A stretch of DNA of 64,000 nucleotides from Owenia fusiformis (GCA_903813345.2 CAIIXF020000005.1:10977375-11041374); one strand, 5' to 3'. Shown: positions 23,264 to 35,640, numbered from the stretch's first letter. Notes: generated by a model from the letters alone, not told the origin. A program made the numbers and translations.

Positions 23264-25328
23264 TTATTATTATTCTTTCCGAACCAGTTTTCTCAGCAAC
23301 TAGAAGGGCTTACTTAAATCTGCTAACATAGTCAACTAGGTAATGATACCTAGTTTCTGGGAAATTATGTCAAATGATTATCTAGGTCAAAGGTCAAGAA
23401 CTAGGTCAAATCGTGGGTTTTCACTATTTTACAAGTTTTCTCAGTCGTCCTTCGGTATTTTTGCTCCTGGTTTTTTTCATCATGTTCCTTAGATAAAAAG
23501 CTAATTCCGTAAGGCAAATCGTTTTTTGATAACTCTTACCGATTTTGAGAAATGACGTCCGAAAAGTAGGTCAGAACATAAAAAGTTCTCCAAATTCAAC
23601 GTGTGAATCATCAAATAAGTGTAGAATTATCTCAGGAATCCGAATCTGCAAACCAAATTTCGATCCGACTTCCGGTTCGGAAGTAATAGCGTTTCGAAAT
23701 CTCAAAAATCGCTAAATTTGGTGCCCATGTTAAGTCAATGGGAAAAAAGATTTTTTTGAAGTGATAAATACGAAATATAGACTTAGCTCAGCTTAATATA
23801 ATGAATGCCTATAAAAGAAGGGGACCTCAAAAGTTATATAGCTTCAAAATTTGGACACCAAAATGCCTAGGTCAAAATCTAGGTCAAATTTATAGTTTTT
23901 CCTTATTTTTACGATTCTGACACTACACTTTAATAATTTGCTTCAAAATTTTGCATACATGTGCAAAGAGTGTGCTAATAGTGTTAGCCTTTTGCCGTCA
24001 GAAAGTATTTTGACCCACTTTTGAGATATGGTGTCCAAAATGTAGGTCAAAATAAAAAGTTCTCAAAATTTAGCGTATGAGTTATGAATTAAGGGTAGAA
24101 TTTTCTCAGGAATCCAAATCTGCAAACCAAATTTCAATCCGACTATTGGTTCGGAAGTTATGGCGTTTTGAAAGCTAAAAAATCGCTAAATTTGGTGCCC
24201 CATGTTATGGCAATGGGAAAAAAGATTTTTTTGAAGTGTAAAATACGAGATATAGACTGAGTACAGCTTCACACAATGAAAGCCTACAAAAGAAACGGAC
24301 CTCAAAAGCTATCTAGCTTCAAAATTTGGACACCAAAATGCCTAGGGTCAATATCTAGGTCATATTCATAGTTTTATCTTATTTTTGCGATTCTGACATT
24401 ACACTTTAATGATTTGCTTTGAAATTTTGTATACATGTAGCAAAGAGTGTGCTAATAGTGTTAGCCTTTTGCCGTCAGGAAGTATTTTGACCCACTTTTG
24501 AGATATGGTGTCCGTAAAGTAGGTCTAAATTGAAATTTCTCATAATTTAACTTATGAGTTATGAATTAAGGGTAGAATTTTCTCAGGAATCCGAATCTGC
24601 AAACCAAATTTCAATCCGACTTTTCGTTGGGAAGTTATGGCGTTTTGAAAGCTCAAAAATCGCTAATTTTGGTGCCCAATGTTATGTCAATGAGAAAAAA
24701 GATTTTTTTGAAGTGTATAATTCCAGATAAAGACTGAGTACAGCTTAAGATTCTGAAAGTCTATAAAAGAAGGGGACCTCGAAGGCTATCTAGCTTTAAA
24801 ATTTGGACACCAAAATCCCTAGGTCAAAATCTAGGTCAAATACATAGTTTTTCCTTATTTTTGCGATTCTGGCACTACACTTTTAGGATTTGCTTCAAAA
24901 TTTTGTATACAGGTAGCAAAGAGTGGGCTAATAGTGTTAGCCTTTTGCCGTCAGAGAGTATTTTGACCCACTTTTGAGATATGGTGTCCGAAAAGTAGGT
25001 AAAAATAAAAAATTCTCCAAATTTTACATATGAGTTATGAATTAAGAGTAGAATTTTCTCAGGAATCCGAATCTGCAAACCAATTTTCGATCAAACTTCT
25101 GGTTAGATAGTAATAGCGGTTTGAAGTCTCGAAAAGTCGATATGATGATATCCCCATGTCATGCATATGGAGTCGAAGATAACATTCTTAAGAGTTGTCT
25201 AAATGTCTATATTCTAGCTGACTCAGCTTATAGTGAATGACTCAGCTTACAAGTAATTGGATGACTCAGCTTAAAACAAGTCTTAAATCTGGAGTCTTAA
25301 ATTGAACTTGTTCAATTTACATGTCTAG
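23264..25328 (+). repeat. Composite unit 12, three 475-bp monomers, end of array
   Basis: Perfect DR1 in the head near 23384. Monomer markers lie near 23870, 24343 and 24820. The tail has GACTCAGCTTA repeats (25215-25272). The hairpin is at 25299-25318 (loop TT). CTAG at 25325-25328 is followed by TTATTCATAGG and non-repeat DNA, so this is the 3' boundary of the whole array. Confidence 0.6.
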
Positions 25329-26581
25329 TTATTCATAGGTCATAAAGGTTATGGTGGTAATGCATATTGCAATGTTATGCCTATGTTTATTTAGTAACCA
25401 GTTATCCGGTTGTGTCACACACTCTCCCAGGTGAAGGTATTGTTACAGAATTACTTGTGTGTATTTAAAGTGAGTTCCATGAACATGAGCTAATTAATGT
25501 AAAGTTATAACATAAGAGTCTTAGTAGACAAGTTACATGTTTCAGTATTAAATGTGATATTAAATGCTGTATATTATGTGACCATGAAGCAAGGATATTA
25601 GTTCAGTAGTTACTTTAGATTCATCTTTGTGAGTGTTGTTTGAATGCATGTACTCATTGCTATTTAGTAACAATGTACTACTATTATTCAGGATATTATT
25701 CAGGTAGATGGATAATATGTCTATCATTCAAGTAAATAACACTGTACCATTCAGTGTATATTATTCAGGTATATTATGCATATATCATTCAGGTATCACA
25801 ACATCAAAGGTATTTTTCATATATGTTTTCCACTATGTGTGGCTTTGTTTGCACACTTTGTGTGCCTCACTGTATTGCCATTTTGTTCAGTTGTTAATAA
25901 ACCTTTAATCTTTTAGTTATATATTTAATTTAACTCATCTGTTTTGTCAGTTAAAGTGTATGTTTTATGTTGCAGCGCGACATATTCCGTCCCTTTGTCA
26001 TTTTATAAGTCATGTCTGAGGACCCTTGAGAGTATTAACAGGCACAACACGAACCCGGGATTTTAATGCTAACGATTCTTTCACCTCACTTAGCCCTTCC
26101 CCTTATTCACGCTACCACTTCTGTTTGCTCTGCACCGCCGTGCGGAGAGAGGGGCGGTGAGGGTCGTTACACATGTAAGAGCGTTTGGGTTGGACACCGT
26201 GTTATTGTTTGAAAGCTATTTTATAGAACGCAGATCAGTTATCATGATTTAATCAGTATTCGATCGTCAAGGGGTAAGGTATGTAGGTAGCATAGCGTAT
26301 CTTACTTTATTGATAAAGCAAAGGTGCATTGTCCTTCTAAATATAAGCATTCAGAGGGGAAATTGATTGTAGCATAATATCGCACCCTTTCATTATGCTA
26401 CGGATAATGACCTATTGGGAGTATTATCATATCTATTGGGTTTCTATTTTTTATGGTTCTGTCGTGCTGTATCTTGGTTTGCGATATGCAGATACTGTTA
26501 TTACAGAGATATTATGAATGACTGTTACCTAAATCAACAGTCGTCAAAGACCAGGCACAAAATATATAAATCACATATTTA
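25329..26581. other. Non-coding stretch between the array and the first DNA transposon
   Basis: No gene is seen. The stretch holds the ATTATTCAGGT minisatellite, an AATAAA at about 25896, and a more GC-rich patch at 26040-26170 (ACCGCCGTGCGG, GGGGCGGTGAGGG). The GC-rich patch may be the relic of an LTR end, but no direct-repeat partner or TSD could be matched. Confidence 0.5.
25684..25800 (+). repeat. Degenerate ATTATTCAGGT minisatellite
   Basis: Five or six imperfect copies of a motif near ATATTATTCAGGT(A) occur in this stretch, spaced about 13-30 bp apart. There is no sign of coding. Confidence 0.4.
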
Positions 26582-26587
26582 TGTAAT

Positions 26588-28567
26588 CACTGGGGAGTAT
26601 CGTGATGCAACAACACCGTGTTGTTGCATCAAGATGGCCAGACTTCCGGTGATAGATTTTCGTACGATATTTTGTTTCCCCAATTAAACCCATTTCTAGG
26701 ACGAGTTGCTCAATAACCATACACGTGCAATTAGCGCACGATCTATATTTAAAGAAACTGTCATTAGTATACATGTACCATCACCAAGAAGCAATAAGTT
26801 CACGGTTTTAGTTCCTCACTATTGATGCAACAACACCAAACCGAAGATGCAACAACGCCCCTCTAGATTTGAGCAATGATGCAGCAACACCAATTAATAT
26901 TATAATTTCAGAAGACCATAAATCTCGAGAAGAACAGATTTTTAAATGCTACGATTGCAACACCGTTACCCATTACCCATATTTGCGTTCTTCTCAAGGC
27001 ATTCAAAATACACGTCCTGCGGGCGAAGATCCTATATGCATTTTCAAAAATTTATACTTTTAAATATTATAATGTACTGGACGTTGTTCTATAACATAGT
27101 TCAATCGCCTTTAACATGGCAAACTTTAGTAACCCAATCTATTTTCATAAACCACTATTCCATAGCTTGATGACCCTGACTCCAGTTAATATCATTCAAA
27201 ATTGTGGACAAATATCTTTCGTTCTCGGTAAACATGATGAGCTATTGGAAATTATCTGTCATCCATCTGTGGAACAGTGATAAACTAGTAGATGTACGTT
27301 ACCACTGTTTATCAAATTATAACTAAAACAGTTTAACTGTGACATTTGTGAGCTTATGTTGATGGGATGATTGCTTAATCTATGATATAATATGATATGA
27401 TTCTTTATTTCCTCCAATTTGGAGAGCCAACGTGTAAAAACGTCTAATTGACTTTATTAGAGAGGCCGTTTAGTTACACGTTTAATGGAAATCTTGCACG
27501 ACGCACATGTAGAATTATTGCTCTCTTTGGATTCCTTCTCTCCGACTGAGTAAAAAGGTAAACAAAAGTGATAAGATAAAGGGCCCAAAAAGGTAAATTG
27601 ATAGGTGTGCAGTTATCCCAGATATCTCGGGCCCTCGGGAAATATCATATTGTCTCTTGGAATAAAACCAATATTGAATCCCTCTCAGTAAATAACCTTT
27701 ATATAATAGCATTGTATAACTGCAATATCATTAAACCAACACTCCTCCTATACAACTCTTGAGAACGATGCACAACTCCTGGATAGCGTAAACTCCTGAG
27801 CAGCTTATACAACTCTTCAACTTGATATAATGACATCATACTTTGGGTGGGATAACAAAGGATATACAATACATTTTGTTGACCGCTCATCAACCAATAA
27901 GAATTGAGTATTTCAATTGAGGTACTAACAACACAATATGACTGATATCTGTTGTCTTTCCAAAATTATATTAGTTATTTGTAAGCAATTTCCATACGGT
28001 AAATCAAGAGCATTTAATTTAGAAAATGTATAATCTTTATTATTCGGATACAATATCAATGAGATTGCCTCCCGGGGATTCTGTACATGTACTTTATTTA
28101 GTTTGCCTTGTTTATCCTTTTAACTTTGATATAGACAAAGAAACCAAACAAAATACGTTTCGTTCATGGACCACTGACTCACGCGTTTTATTCATGTCCC
28201 GACCTACACCTGTAAACAGAACATAAAACAGTTTCTCTTGTTGTTCAATGATACATTATATTGGCGTTTTTGCATCATCACATTGGTGTTGTTGCATCAT
28301 CGATAAGAAACAGAGTGGTGTTGTTGCATCAATAGTGAGGAATTAAAACCACGAATTTATCGCTTCTTGATGATGCTACATGTATACCAATGACAGTTCT
28401 TTAAATAATAGATCATGCGCTAACTGCATGTGTATGATTATTGAGCAACTCGTCCTAGAAATGGGTGTAAATTGGGAAAACAAAACATCGTACGAAAATC
28501 TATCACCGGAAGTCTGGCCATCTTGATGCAACAACACGGTGTTGTTGCATCACGATACCCCCCAGTG
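26588..28567. mobile_element. 1,980-bp non-autonomous DNA transposon with long TIRs, TSD TGTAAT
   Basis: The ends are CACTGGGG...CCCCAGTG and are flanked by exact 6-bp direct repeats TGTAAT (26582-26587 and 28568-28573). The inverted arms are about 300 bp each (26588 to about 26895, and about 28260 to 28567) and only modestly diverged. Just inside each end is a perfect 27-nt palindrome made of GATGCAACAACAC, a single base and the complementary arm. Single GATGCAACAACACC motifs recur at the inner ends of the arms. The middle 1.3 kb contains no transposase-like frame. The superfamily is uncertain: CAC ends with a 6-bp duplication do not settle it (hAT6-like or Dada-like are possible). Confidence 0.75.
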
Positions 28568-28573
28568 TGTAAT

Positions 28574-31500
28574 GTCATTAGTTTATGTTTTAACACATTG
28601 TTGGTAATCAAGCTTAGTTTTACATTAAGAGTATATATCTCTCGACCAATCAAATCGAGGCTATCTGTATCACGATCTCACTTAGGGATAACACAAGCAA
28701 ATGCTATACATCGTCTTTTAAAGAAAACAACGATTTGCGTGGACATGTTTTGCTATCATGCCATCATACCCCAGTATGGCCTGTCAGTCAAAAGGCTTTG
28801 AATCGAAACTCCCCACGAAAATCAAAAGATCTCACCTGTTGAAGACGCCATCTATAGAAAATGTCAAAAATTGTCATTCTGAATTTTACAGATAGAGTCA
28901 GGTCAAAAAGGTCACATTTTCTAAAGAAAATGTATCTTAATCACATCAAATCATGTGTTAGAGTTGGTCCATACAAACCTTTTCATTCATGTACTGTCCA
29001 ACCACTGTCGATACTAATGTAATTACAATAATGGGACTATATTCCTGTTTTTGAAATGCCGTATTCCCACTCCGGCAGAGGGATCAATCGGATGTTTGTC
29101 CCGTTACGGAATATGTTATACTCACCTGTATGGCATTAAGTCAACTGTTGTGTATTCATTGAAATCAACGTATCGCATAATCACTGCAGAATATGCCATT
29201 CACCCTTGTGGAATATGGTCCGCAGATGAGTATGCCATATTCCGTGTAACAGCACCATTGACCATTTGCATTTTTATCTAATCTGATGAAAGGGGAAAAT
29301 GTTCTGAAAATATAAAAAATTAGTGCTTTTCACTCTTTACACAATGATCACCTTAGTCTCCTTAAAAAGTCAATCTGACATTTTTGGACTGATTTGATAT
29401 GATGGCATCTACAATTTTCCAAGGTAAACGTGGGTAAACGAACTGAAACCTTACCAATTAGAATTACCTGGTTAATTATCCTTAAACAGAACACTGGTAC
29501 TTCGGAAGATAATTTGTTCCATATATAGCGGGGAAGAAATGCTTTAGTTTCTGCAGCAGAAAGAATAATGGGCACTAACGAGTGTGAGGAGCCAACATGG
29601 GTGTAATTAAAACGAGTCAACGTTGTAACTAGGTACTTCGATATACATTTAGCATAATTGAATTCGTCACTATACCATATAGTTCAAGACACTTAGTCTA
29701 ATACGAGATATTGAGAGTTTGATTGATGAAGATAATTTTAAAATTAGAGGTTTCTAACAGATTTGGGAATTGGGTTAATGGACACAAAGGCTATACATGT
29801 ACATTTATTTTGACACAATGTCTGATTTTGAGCAAAAAGAAGATGTAAAATGGGCTGCTGTAAAAACGTAACAAGGGCGCAAATATATTATGACCCAACC
29901 AAATCACACATTTTTACGGTACGCCTTAAATCATTTCTAAAGTAACGAAATAGTTGACATTTCTTAAAAGTTTAAATTGGCTCCCATGACAGAGCATGCT
30001 CGAAACCTAATCATATGTACATGAAATGTTTTTAAAACTAGGCGTGAACATTTTTGTTTGTAGACTAGGTTTTAAGCATTTGGTTTTCAAAATGGACGAC
30101 AAAAAGGAATATGTATCTGTGTTGACAGCCACTCGAACATTGAACTTGATGACCATATCAGATTGAAAATGAATTTTATAAGAAAATATGGACTTTTCTT
30201 TTAGTACAAGTACAATTCATTATCGAGAACCGTCAATATACACATTACGTATGACAAATGAAGCGTGATAATTGAACATTCATCTTAAGTAAAAGTCTTA
30301 AAAATAACAATTTGTGCCTTGACAACTGAAACTATATCCTCTCTATGGATACTTCCTCAATCACTTACACGACAGACGCTGTTGATAATAGCTACGGTAC
30401 GTAACACTCAATAAATGTCACAAGACAAAATCGTGTTTAATAATTTGCAATAAACTGCTTATTACCATCTTACTCGGTGCTTAGTTGTCGCTATCCTTGA
30501 TTATTGATACACTTATTTGGAAGGTTACTTCTGCTTACCCCTAGGTATTGATACACGTATCCGTGGTTTTTAGGCCCGAATACCGAGGTTTATCTTTTTA
30601 ATTATCGTGTCTTATTCTATTGCATTAATATGTTGTTAACTTTAGAACTACGCGCGTGATATGATAGGCCTACATTCTGACATTTATTTGAATATGCTAC
30701 ATGTGTATGCTTGGTTTTTGGACTGATAACGAGTAGTAAGTATCGATGTGTTTAGCTAAATAGAAGCGTGATAATCCATAAAGCTAGATAAGGACAATTC
30801 GTTTAAAAGAAAGCTACACTTTATAAATATATTAATAAAAATGTAATATTCTAAGAAAAACAGGTTTTTAGATTTACCAGACGCCAGCAAGGTGTTGTGG
30901 TTTACGATATTAATTGAAGTTGCAGATTAAATATTCTTATTTAAAGACGTCTTTATGCAAAAAGTCTGATCTATTTAAGACATCAGTATTCTCAGAAATT
31001 GGTTATCCGAAGCGGATACCAAGTTCTGACCAGCAGACGAACAATTGGAGACATAGGTTATGTTTGTTTATTTAACGGTCAGACTTGTTGACTTGCCGAT
31101 CCGTATTTTCAACTTTGTGCGAACACGTTCTGTTTATTATTCCTTTATACTTTGTATTTGCTGAGCAATGACTGATTTGATAGTTTTATTCAAAAATTTT
31201 ATTGTCCATTTTTTATATTTTTTATTAAGTGATGGTGTAATTCTTTGTGGTAAATCATAAGATTGATTATGTCTAACCATGAGATAATGAAATGACTGAG
31301 GTAAGATATAAGCATTTGTTATGGAAGACATATTATCAATATATCAGGTATATCACATAAATACAGCGTTGTTGCAAATTGAGCAATTGTTTTAATAATA
31401 TAATAAACGGGGCCGTTGGAAGAAACATTACAACATATTGATATTGAGCGTCATGTGTTGTTTGAACTGTCTTGTCGCTCATAATTACATCAGCCAGTTG

Positions 31501-32036
31501 TCCATAATCCGGCGTTTCTCAGTCTGGTATGCTTTACTGATTTTAGGAATGGTTGCAAAACGGCAAGATTTCCCATGTTATGTCCTTTTAATGGCCATTT
31601 TGTATGCCTTTTATTTCCACACCATGTTTTGATTTTGCCTTGATGCTATTGTGTCATAGTGTTTTTGCTTTAAAAAAGCAAGAAATATCAACTTTTTAAT
31701 TAAAGAAATGTTGGTTAATCTCTTGTTGTAAATCACATTGTTGATGACGTTAACGGACCATGAGATAACATATTGTGAGGGGAAAGATATCAATAATATA
31801 AAATAAATATTATAGATATTAATTGTTTGCACTGAAGTAATGTGACTATTCTAGCGAATCAGGTAGATATTTCTACGGTTTTCCGGTTTTTCCGTAATGA
31901 AAGCATTTATTTTTCGTTTCCATTAATTTGACTAGTAGGGTCGTTGATAAACACATTAAAACTGCAAAAGTATTTATTGGAAGTACTTGTTTTAACTGTC
32001 TTGTCGCCTCTCTTTTTGACTCTCAAAGTCAAATGG
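28574..32036. other. Non-coding stretch
   Basis: No gene or RNA is recognised. It holds the small inverted repeat at 29098-29254. A diverged direct duplication is also present: sequence at about 31160-31480 resembles about 31620-32010, with shared blocks ACCATGAGATAA at 31277 and 31759, and ACTGTCTTGTCGC at 31466 and 31996. Confidence 0.45.
29098..29254. repeat. Short diverged inverted repeat
   Basis: Arms of about 30 bp at 29098-29130 and 29222-29254 share GTTACGGAATATG and its complement CATATTCCGTGTAAC, and ACTCACCTG and its diverged complement. This is probably a relic of a small MITE; no TSD was found. Confidence 0.35.
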
Positions 32037-32257
32037 TATAGCCGTAGCCAGGGGGGGGGGGGGGGGTGCGATGCATAACCAATAAAATAGAACCATGAAA
32101 TAGAAGAAGAGAAAGAAGCTTCTAGCTCAATTTTGAAGGAAGTTGCATCTTTTGGCCTGCTTTTGCCACGATTGCACCCCTCTCCCGAATGAAAACCGAG
32201 ATTGTTTTTCTTGGCGATCGTATCCCCCCCCCTGACTGAAAGTTGGCTATGCCCCTG
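32037..32257. mobile_element. Short G-run MITE, copy A (hAT5-like family)
   Basis: The left end is a diverged TIR ending in GCCGTAGCC followed by a run of G. The right end is a C-run, CTGACTGAAAGTT and GGCTATGCCCCTG. The interior shares AGCTTCTAGCTCAATTT and GAAGTTGCATCT with copy B. The flanks are only loosely similar (AAATGG / AACATGG), so no clean TSD is claimed for this copy. Confidence 0.5.
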
Positions 32258-35200
32258 AACATGGATAATAGGGGCACTATTACCATGCGTACAGAGTCTA
32301 GTTATAAACTATAAGAAGACGAAACTCTCTTTTTCATACACATGTCTGCATAACAATCGGAGACAGAAGTTTTAACATTGTCCAACAAAAATAATAAGAA
32401 TCTAACATTTAATGATAACAAAAGGATTAATTGCTATATAGTCTTTGTTTTTTAACTGCGGACGTATACCAACATCACCTTGATTACAGAAAAGATTATC
32501 TAACAGTCTAGAATTGCTCCTGGGTTTTAATTACAGTTTATGAATAGAGTTATTTTTGCCTCTATTCTCATTTTTAAACCGGTCTCTGTTTGCTTATCCA
32601 TTATTTGTGATAAATTATTTCAGTTAGAGTCGAAATCAAACACCAAATAAACCGGATTAAAATAAGCCAGTCTGATTGCGAATTTGCAAATCCTGTAAAA
32701 GTAACTTAAAGCCGCCTTTTAATTAGAGAAAACAATAAGCTTATCCATCTGATTAAGAAGAAATCAATGCTATTTGAATCGTGCATTATCTTCAAGCAAG
32801 CCAGTAAGACAATCAACGATCTGGCGTTTTGTTTAATCCCCGCCAGTTTAAATTCAATATTGACCAATGCATGACTTAATATTTTCATTCTACAAACATT
32901 GCAGTGTTTTAATGATTGTATAAACCACATTGTTACCATCCCCGATGCACCATCAGGCCTGTCTCTCAACCCAAAGTTGTATATCTGTAATTTGGGGGGG
33001 GGGGCAACGTTCATGTAGAAATATACAATAATTATGTCCGTGTAAAAGCTAAAATTATAAAAAATCTAATTTCAAAGTCATTCTATTCATGGAAGCGTCA
33101 AGTTATGAAAAACAATGCTAAACACTAAAATAAACAAATCGACTAGATTACTTTTGAAAACTTCCTGAGAGGAAATGGACAAATGTATTTTCCTAACTCA
33201 TTAGAACGTCTGTCTGATTGAAATACTATTTTTCTAAATACAATATAAATGAATAAATCTTGGTTGCAAAATAATGCTGAGCCTAATAAAAAATTCAAAT
33301 ACTTTCTTTTGCAAATTCCTGAAGAAACTAAAGGATTACAGGTTTGGTTAGAATAAACTGCTTAAATTGTACATTTTAAAACTATTAGTGTGATTTGAAA
33401 CCCGGGATTTGAAACAAGTTTGTATTGAAGGTCTGTTACAGAGGGGCATACAATGTCCCATTTACTCACCCCTCATCTCCCATACCCGATCTTATTTATG
33501 TCTCCAGTTTGTTTCTTGTATATTAATATTTGAAATCAAGTCATTAAGAATGCCAGGGGCCAGTTTGGGGGTTTGATTCTAGTTATTTTCCTTTAGTCAT
33601 AGTCTGACTTATTTGAAAATATGGAAATTCGGAAGATACCAATTACCTATTTCAAATGGCAACATAGTGAAATTTTAGCACAAGAGCACGAATCAATAGT
33701 TTAAAGCAAAAGCATTTGAATATTGTAATTTAAAGCGTTTAAACTTTCATGAGATTATACTTTTGGTTCCCATGATTTGACATCTTTGATCACCTGCAGT
33801 TAAGTATCTAGAAAAACATTGCTACTGTAATTAACTGTTAGACGCAGACGATCTTTTTTCCTTCACACAATATACATGTACATATTCACAAAAGGCATTC
33901 CCAGCTAAATCACACGAATTGGTGTGATTGTGTAATTGATGTGTTATAATCTCTTTTTTATTGAATAAACCTTAAACTTTTCTTCAAACTTAACACATTG
34001 CCCTTGGTATATAACCAATATCCCCCGGAACCCCTCTCAATAAATACCCTGTATGATTAAATCGAGTTACAAGCCCTCCTGACAGTTGTTAAAGTGGATT
34101 GTACAGGGTCTTGAATAACTAGTATGATTTACATGTAAAACAAAATGGTAATCGCGCATTTGTTGGTGAATGCTCAAGATTTGCTGCACAATCATTCCCC
34201 GATTCAACAGTGGTGCAAAAAGCCATCCTTTGATCATTTGTTTAATCTAAAGTTCATGTAATGAGGATTAGAAAAATAATGAAGTCTTAAATAATAATCT
34301 CTGCTGAAAATGATACCCTTATACTTGCAAAATCAAACCCTGACTCGACATATTTCTAGTGATGCAATGAACGACCTGCGATTTTTAACAAACGCCAAAT
34401 CCCAACCGCCGAACGTTAACACTTAATGCTGAATATTAACACATTAAAAAGTGACAAGAAACAAAAGGATTGTCTTCAAAATGCCAAACAGCCCCTGGAA
34501 ACAGTCACATGTTTATTTCTATGCTACCGTATATCGATGGAAAATATGTTAAAACTAACTTTAAACAATATCAAGTTGGTCTATTTTTAAAATTAATAAT
34601 CTTGCATATAAGTGGCTTATCAGATCAATGATCAATCACTTATTCCATTTTAATCCTACAGGTCGGGAGGGAGCTGTGGGGGGTTACATATAATGAAATT
34701 TCTACATGCAAGATCATTTTCACATGTGCAGATACATGTATGATTAATAAAGTCGATGCCATGAGATTTGTGATTGGGTTTTATCGAAAAGAATATCACC
34801 AAAATATTTTATCATCGTGTAGAAAGTCCAATCTAAAATCTGGTAAATGTGTTGCATTTATTGAAGCAATAACACTGTTATTAATACCACTGTAAAACTA
34901 TATTGCAAATGTTTGATATGAAATTCGATTGTCAGGAGTACGAAATACACATCAATACTTTTACATAATATCCAGTGTATTATAATAAGATGTTATGACA
35001 AAGTCAATTGAAAAACTTCAGTTTCAGTAAAACTAGTTGTAAAACTCCCTAAATCTGTTAAAGGGAAGCCCCGGGGGAATCCTTCATTCAAGCACTGACG
35101 TTTAAGTTTATGTTTAAGAGGAAGAATTCAGTATCCCGTGTGTTCACTACCCCCCTCCCAACCCAAATTATTTAACTTCATGTATGCTCCAATGTGTTTC

Positions 35201-35640
35201 ATTTCTGTGATTGATAAATGTAATCAATATGATAGCTCTATATTACTCAATTCTTAAGTCGCCAGGAGGCGTTACTTAAAAGTGCCTCTTCGAATCTCAG
35301 CCTGAAAAACAATTCCTAGCCGATCTCCTGTAATCAAGTTAAACATTCCCAGTTATGAAAACAATGAAATTGATATCACTGATTGATTGGACAAGTATTA
35401 GAAATTTGTCTCCAATTGTAATACATACAGATGTATCGTATTTTGAAATCCTGGGGATATGCATTAAGTGAAGCAAAGCTGAAAAGTTTCATCTTAAACA
35501 TAACCAAAATTAAGCACAGAGCTACATTTTGCACTTTGGAACTTTCAACGTGTATCTAGTTTTTTGAAGCTCCGGCCACCGTACGCCCCCCGTAGAGAAA
35601 ATGTGCGCAAGGTTTAATTTTAATCTTATTGAATTATGTT
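32258..35640. other. Non-coding stretch with old duplicated segments
   Basis: No gene is seen. Segments at about 32440-32690 and 33050-33250 resemble segments at about 37990-38150 and 37250-37440, sharing TGCCTCTNTTC...AAACCGG and GAAGCGTCAAG...TAAACACTAA. A G-run at 32994-33004 may be another broken G-run element. Confidence 0.4.

Larger units (their letters stand above)
1..25328 (+). repeat. Head-to-tail array of twelve Helitron2/Helentron-like (HINE) composite units
   Basis: The first 25.3 kb is one tandem array. Each unit ends with ATCTGGAGTCT, a hairpin (AAATTGAAC, 2-3 nt loop, GTTCAATTT), 6-7 nt, then CTAG followed by TTATT. CTAG ends lie at 379, 3205, 6049, 9357, 10880, 12383, 15056, 16987, 19536, 21248, 23263 and 25328. 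Inside are about 32 copies of a monomer of about 475 bp plus minisatellite tails. A 3' hairpin just before CTAG, a subterminal repeat whose inverse occurs at possible 5' ends, and internal tandem repeats are known hallmarks of non-autonomous Helitron2/Helentron elements; assigning the array to that class is inference, and no Rep/helicase gene is present. The last CTAG passes into unrelated sequence at 25329. Confidence 0.6.

Noticed and set aside
1-25328. CRISPR array or prokaryotic repeat system
   Set aside because: The repeats are hundreds of bases long, spacers are not unique, and all else in the window is eukaryotic.
25413-26172. Possible solo LTR bounded by TGTGTCACAC and GTTACACA with an internal AATAAA
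   Set aside because: No matching target duplication, no primer-binding site or polypurine tract, and no second LTR.
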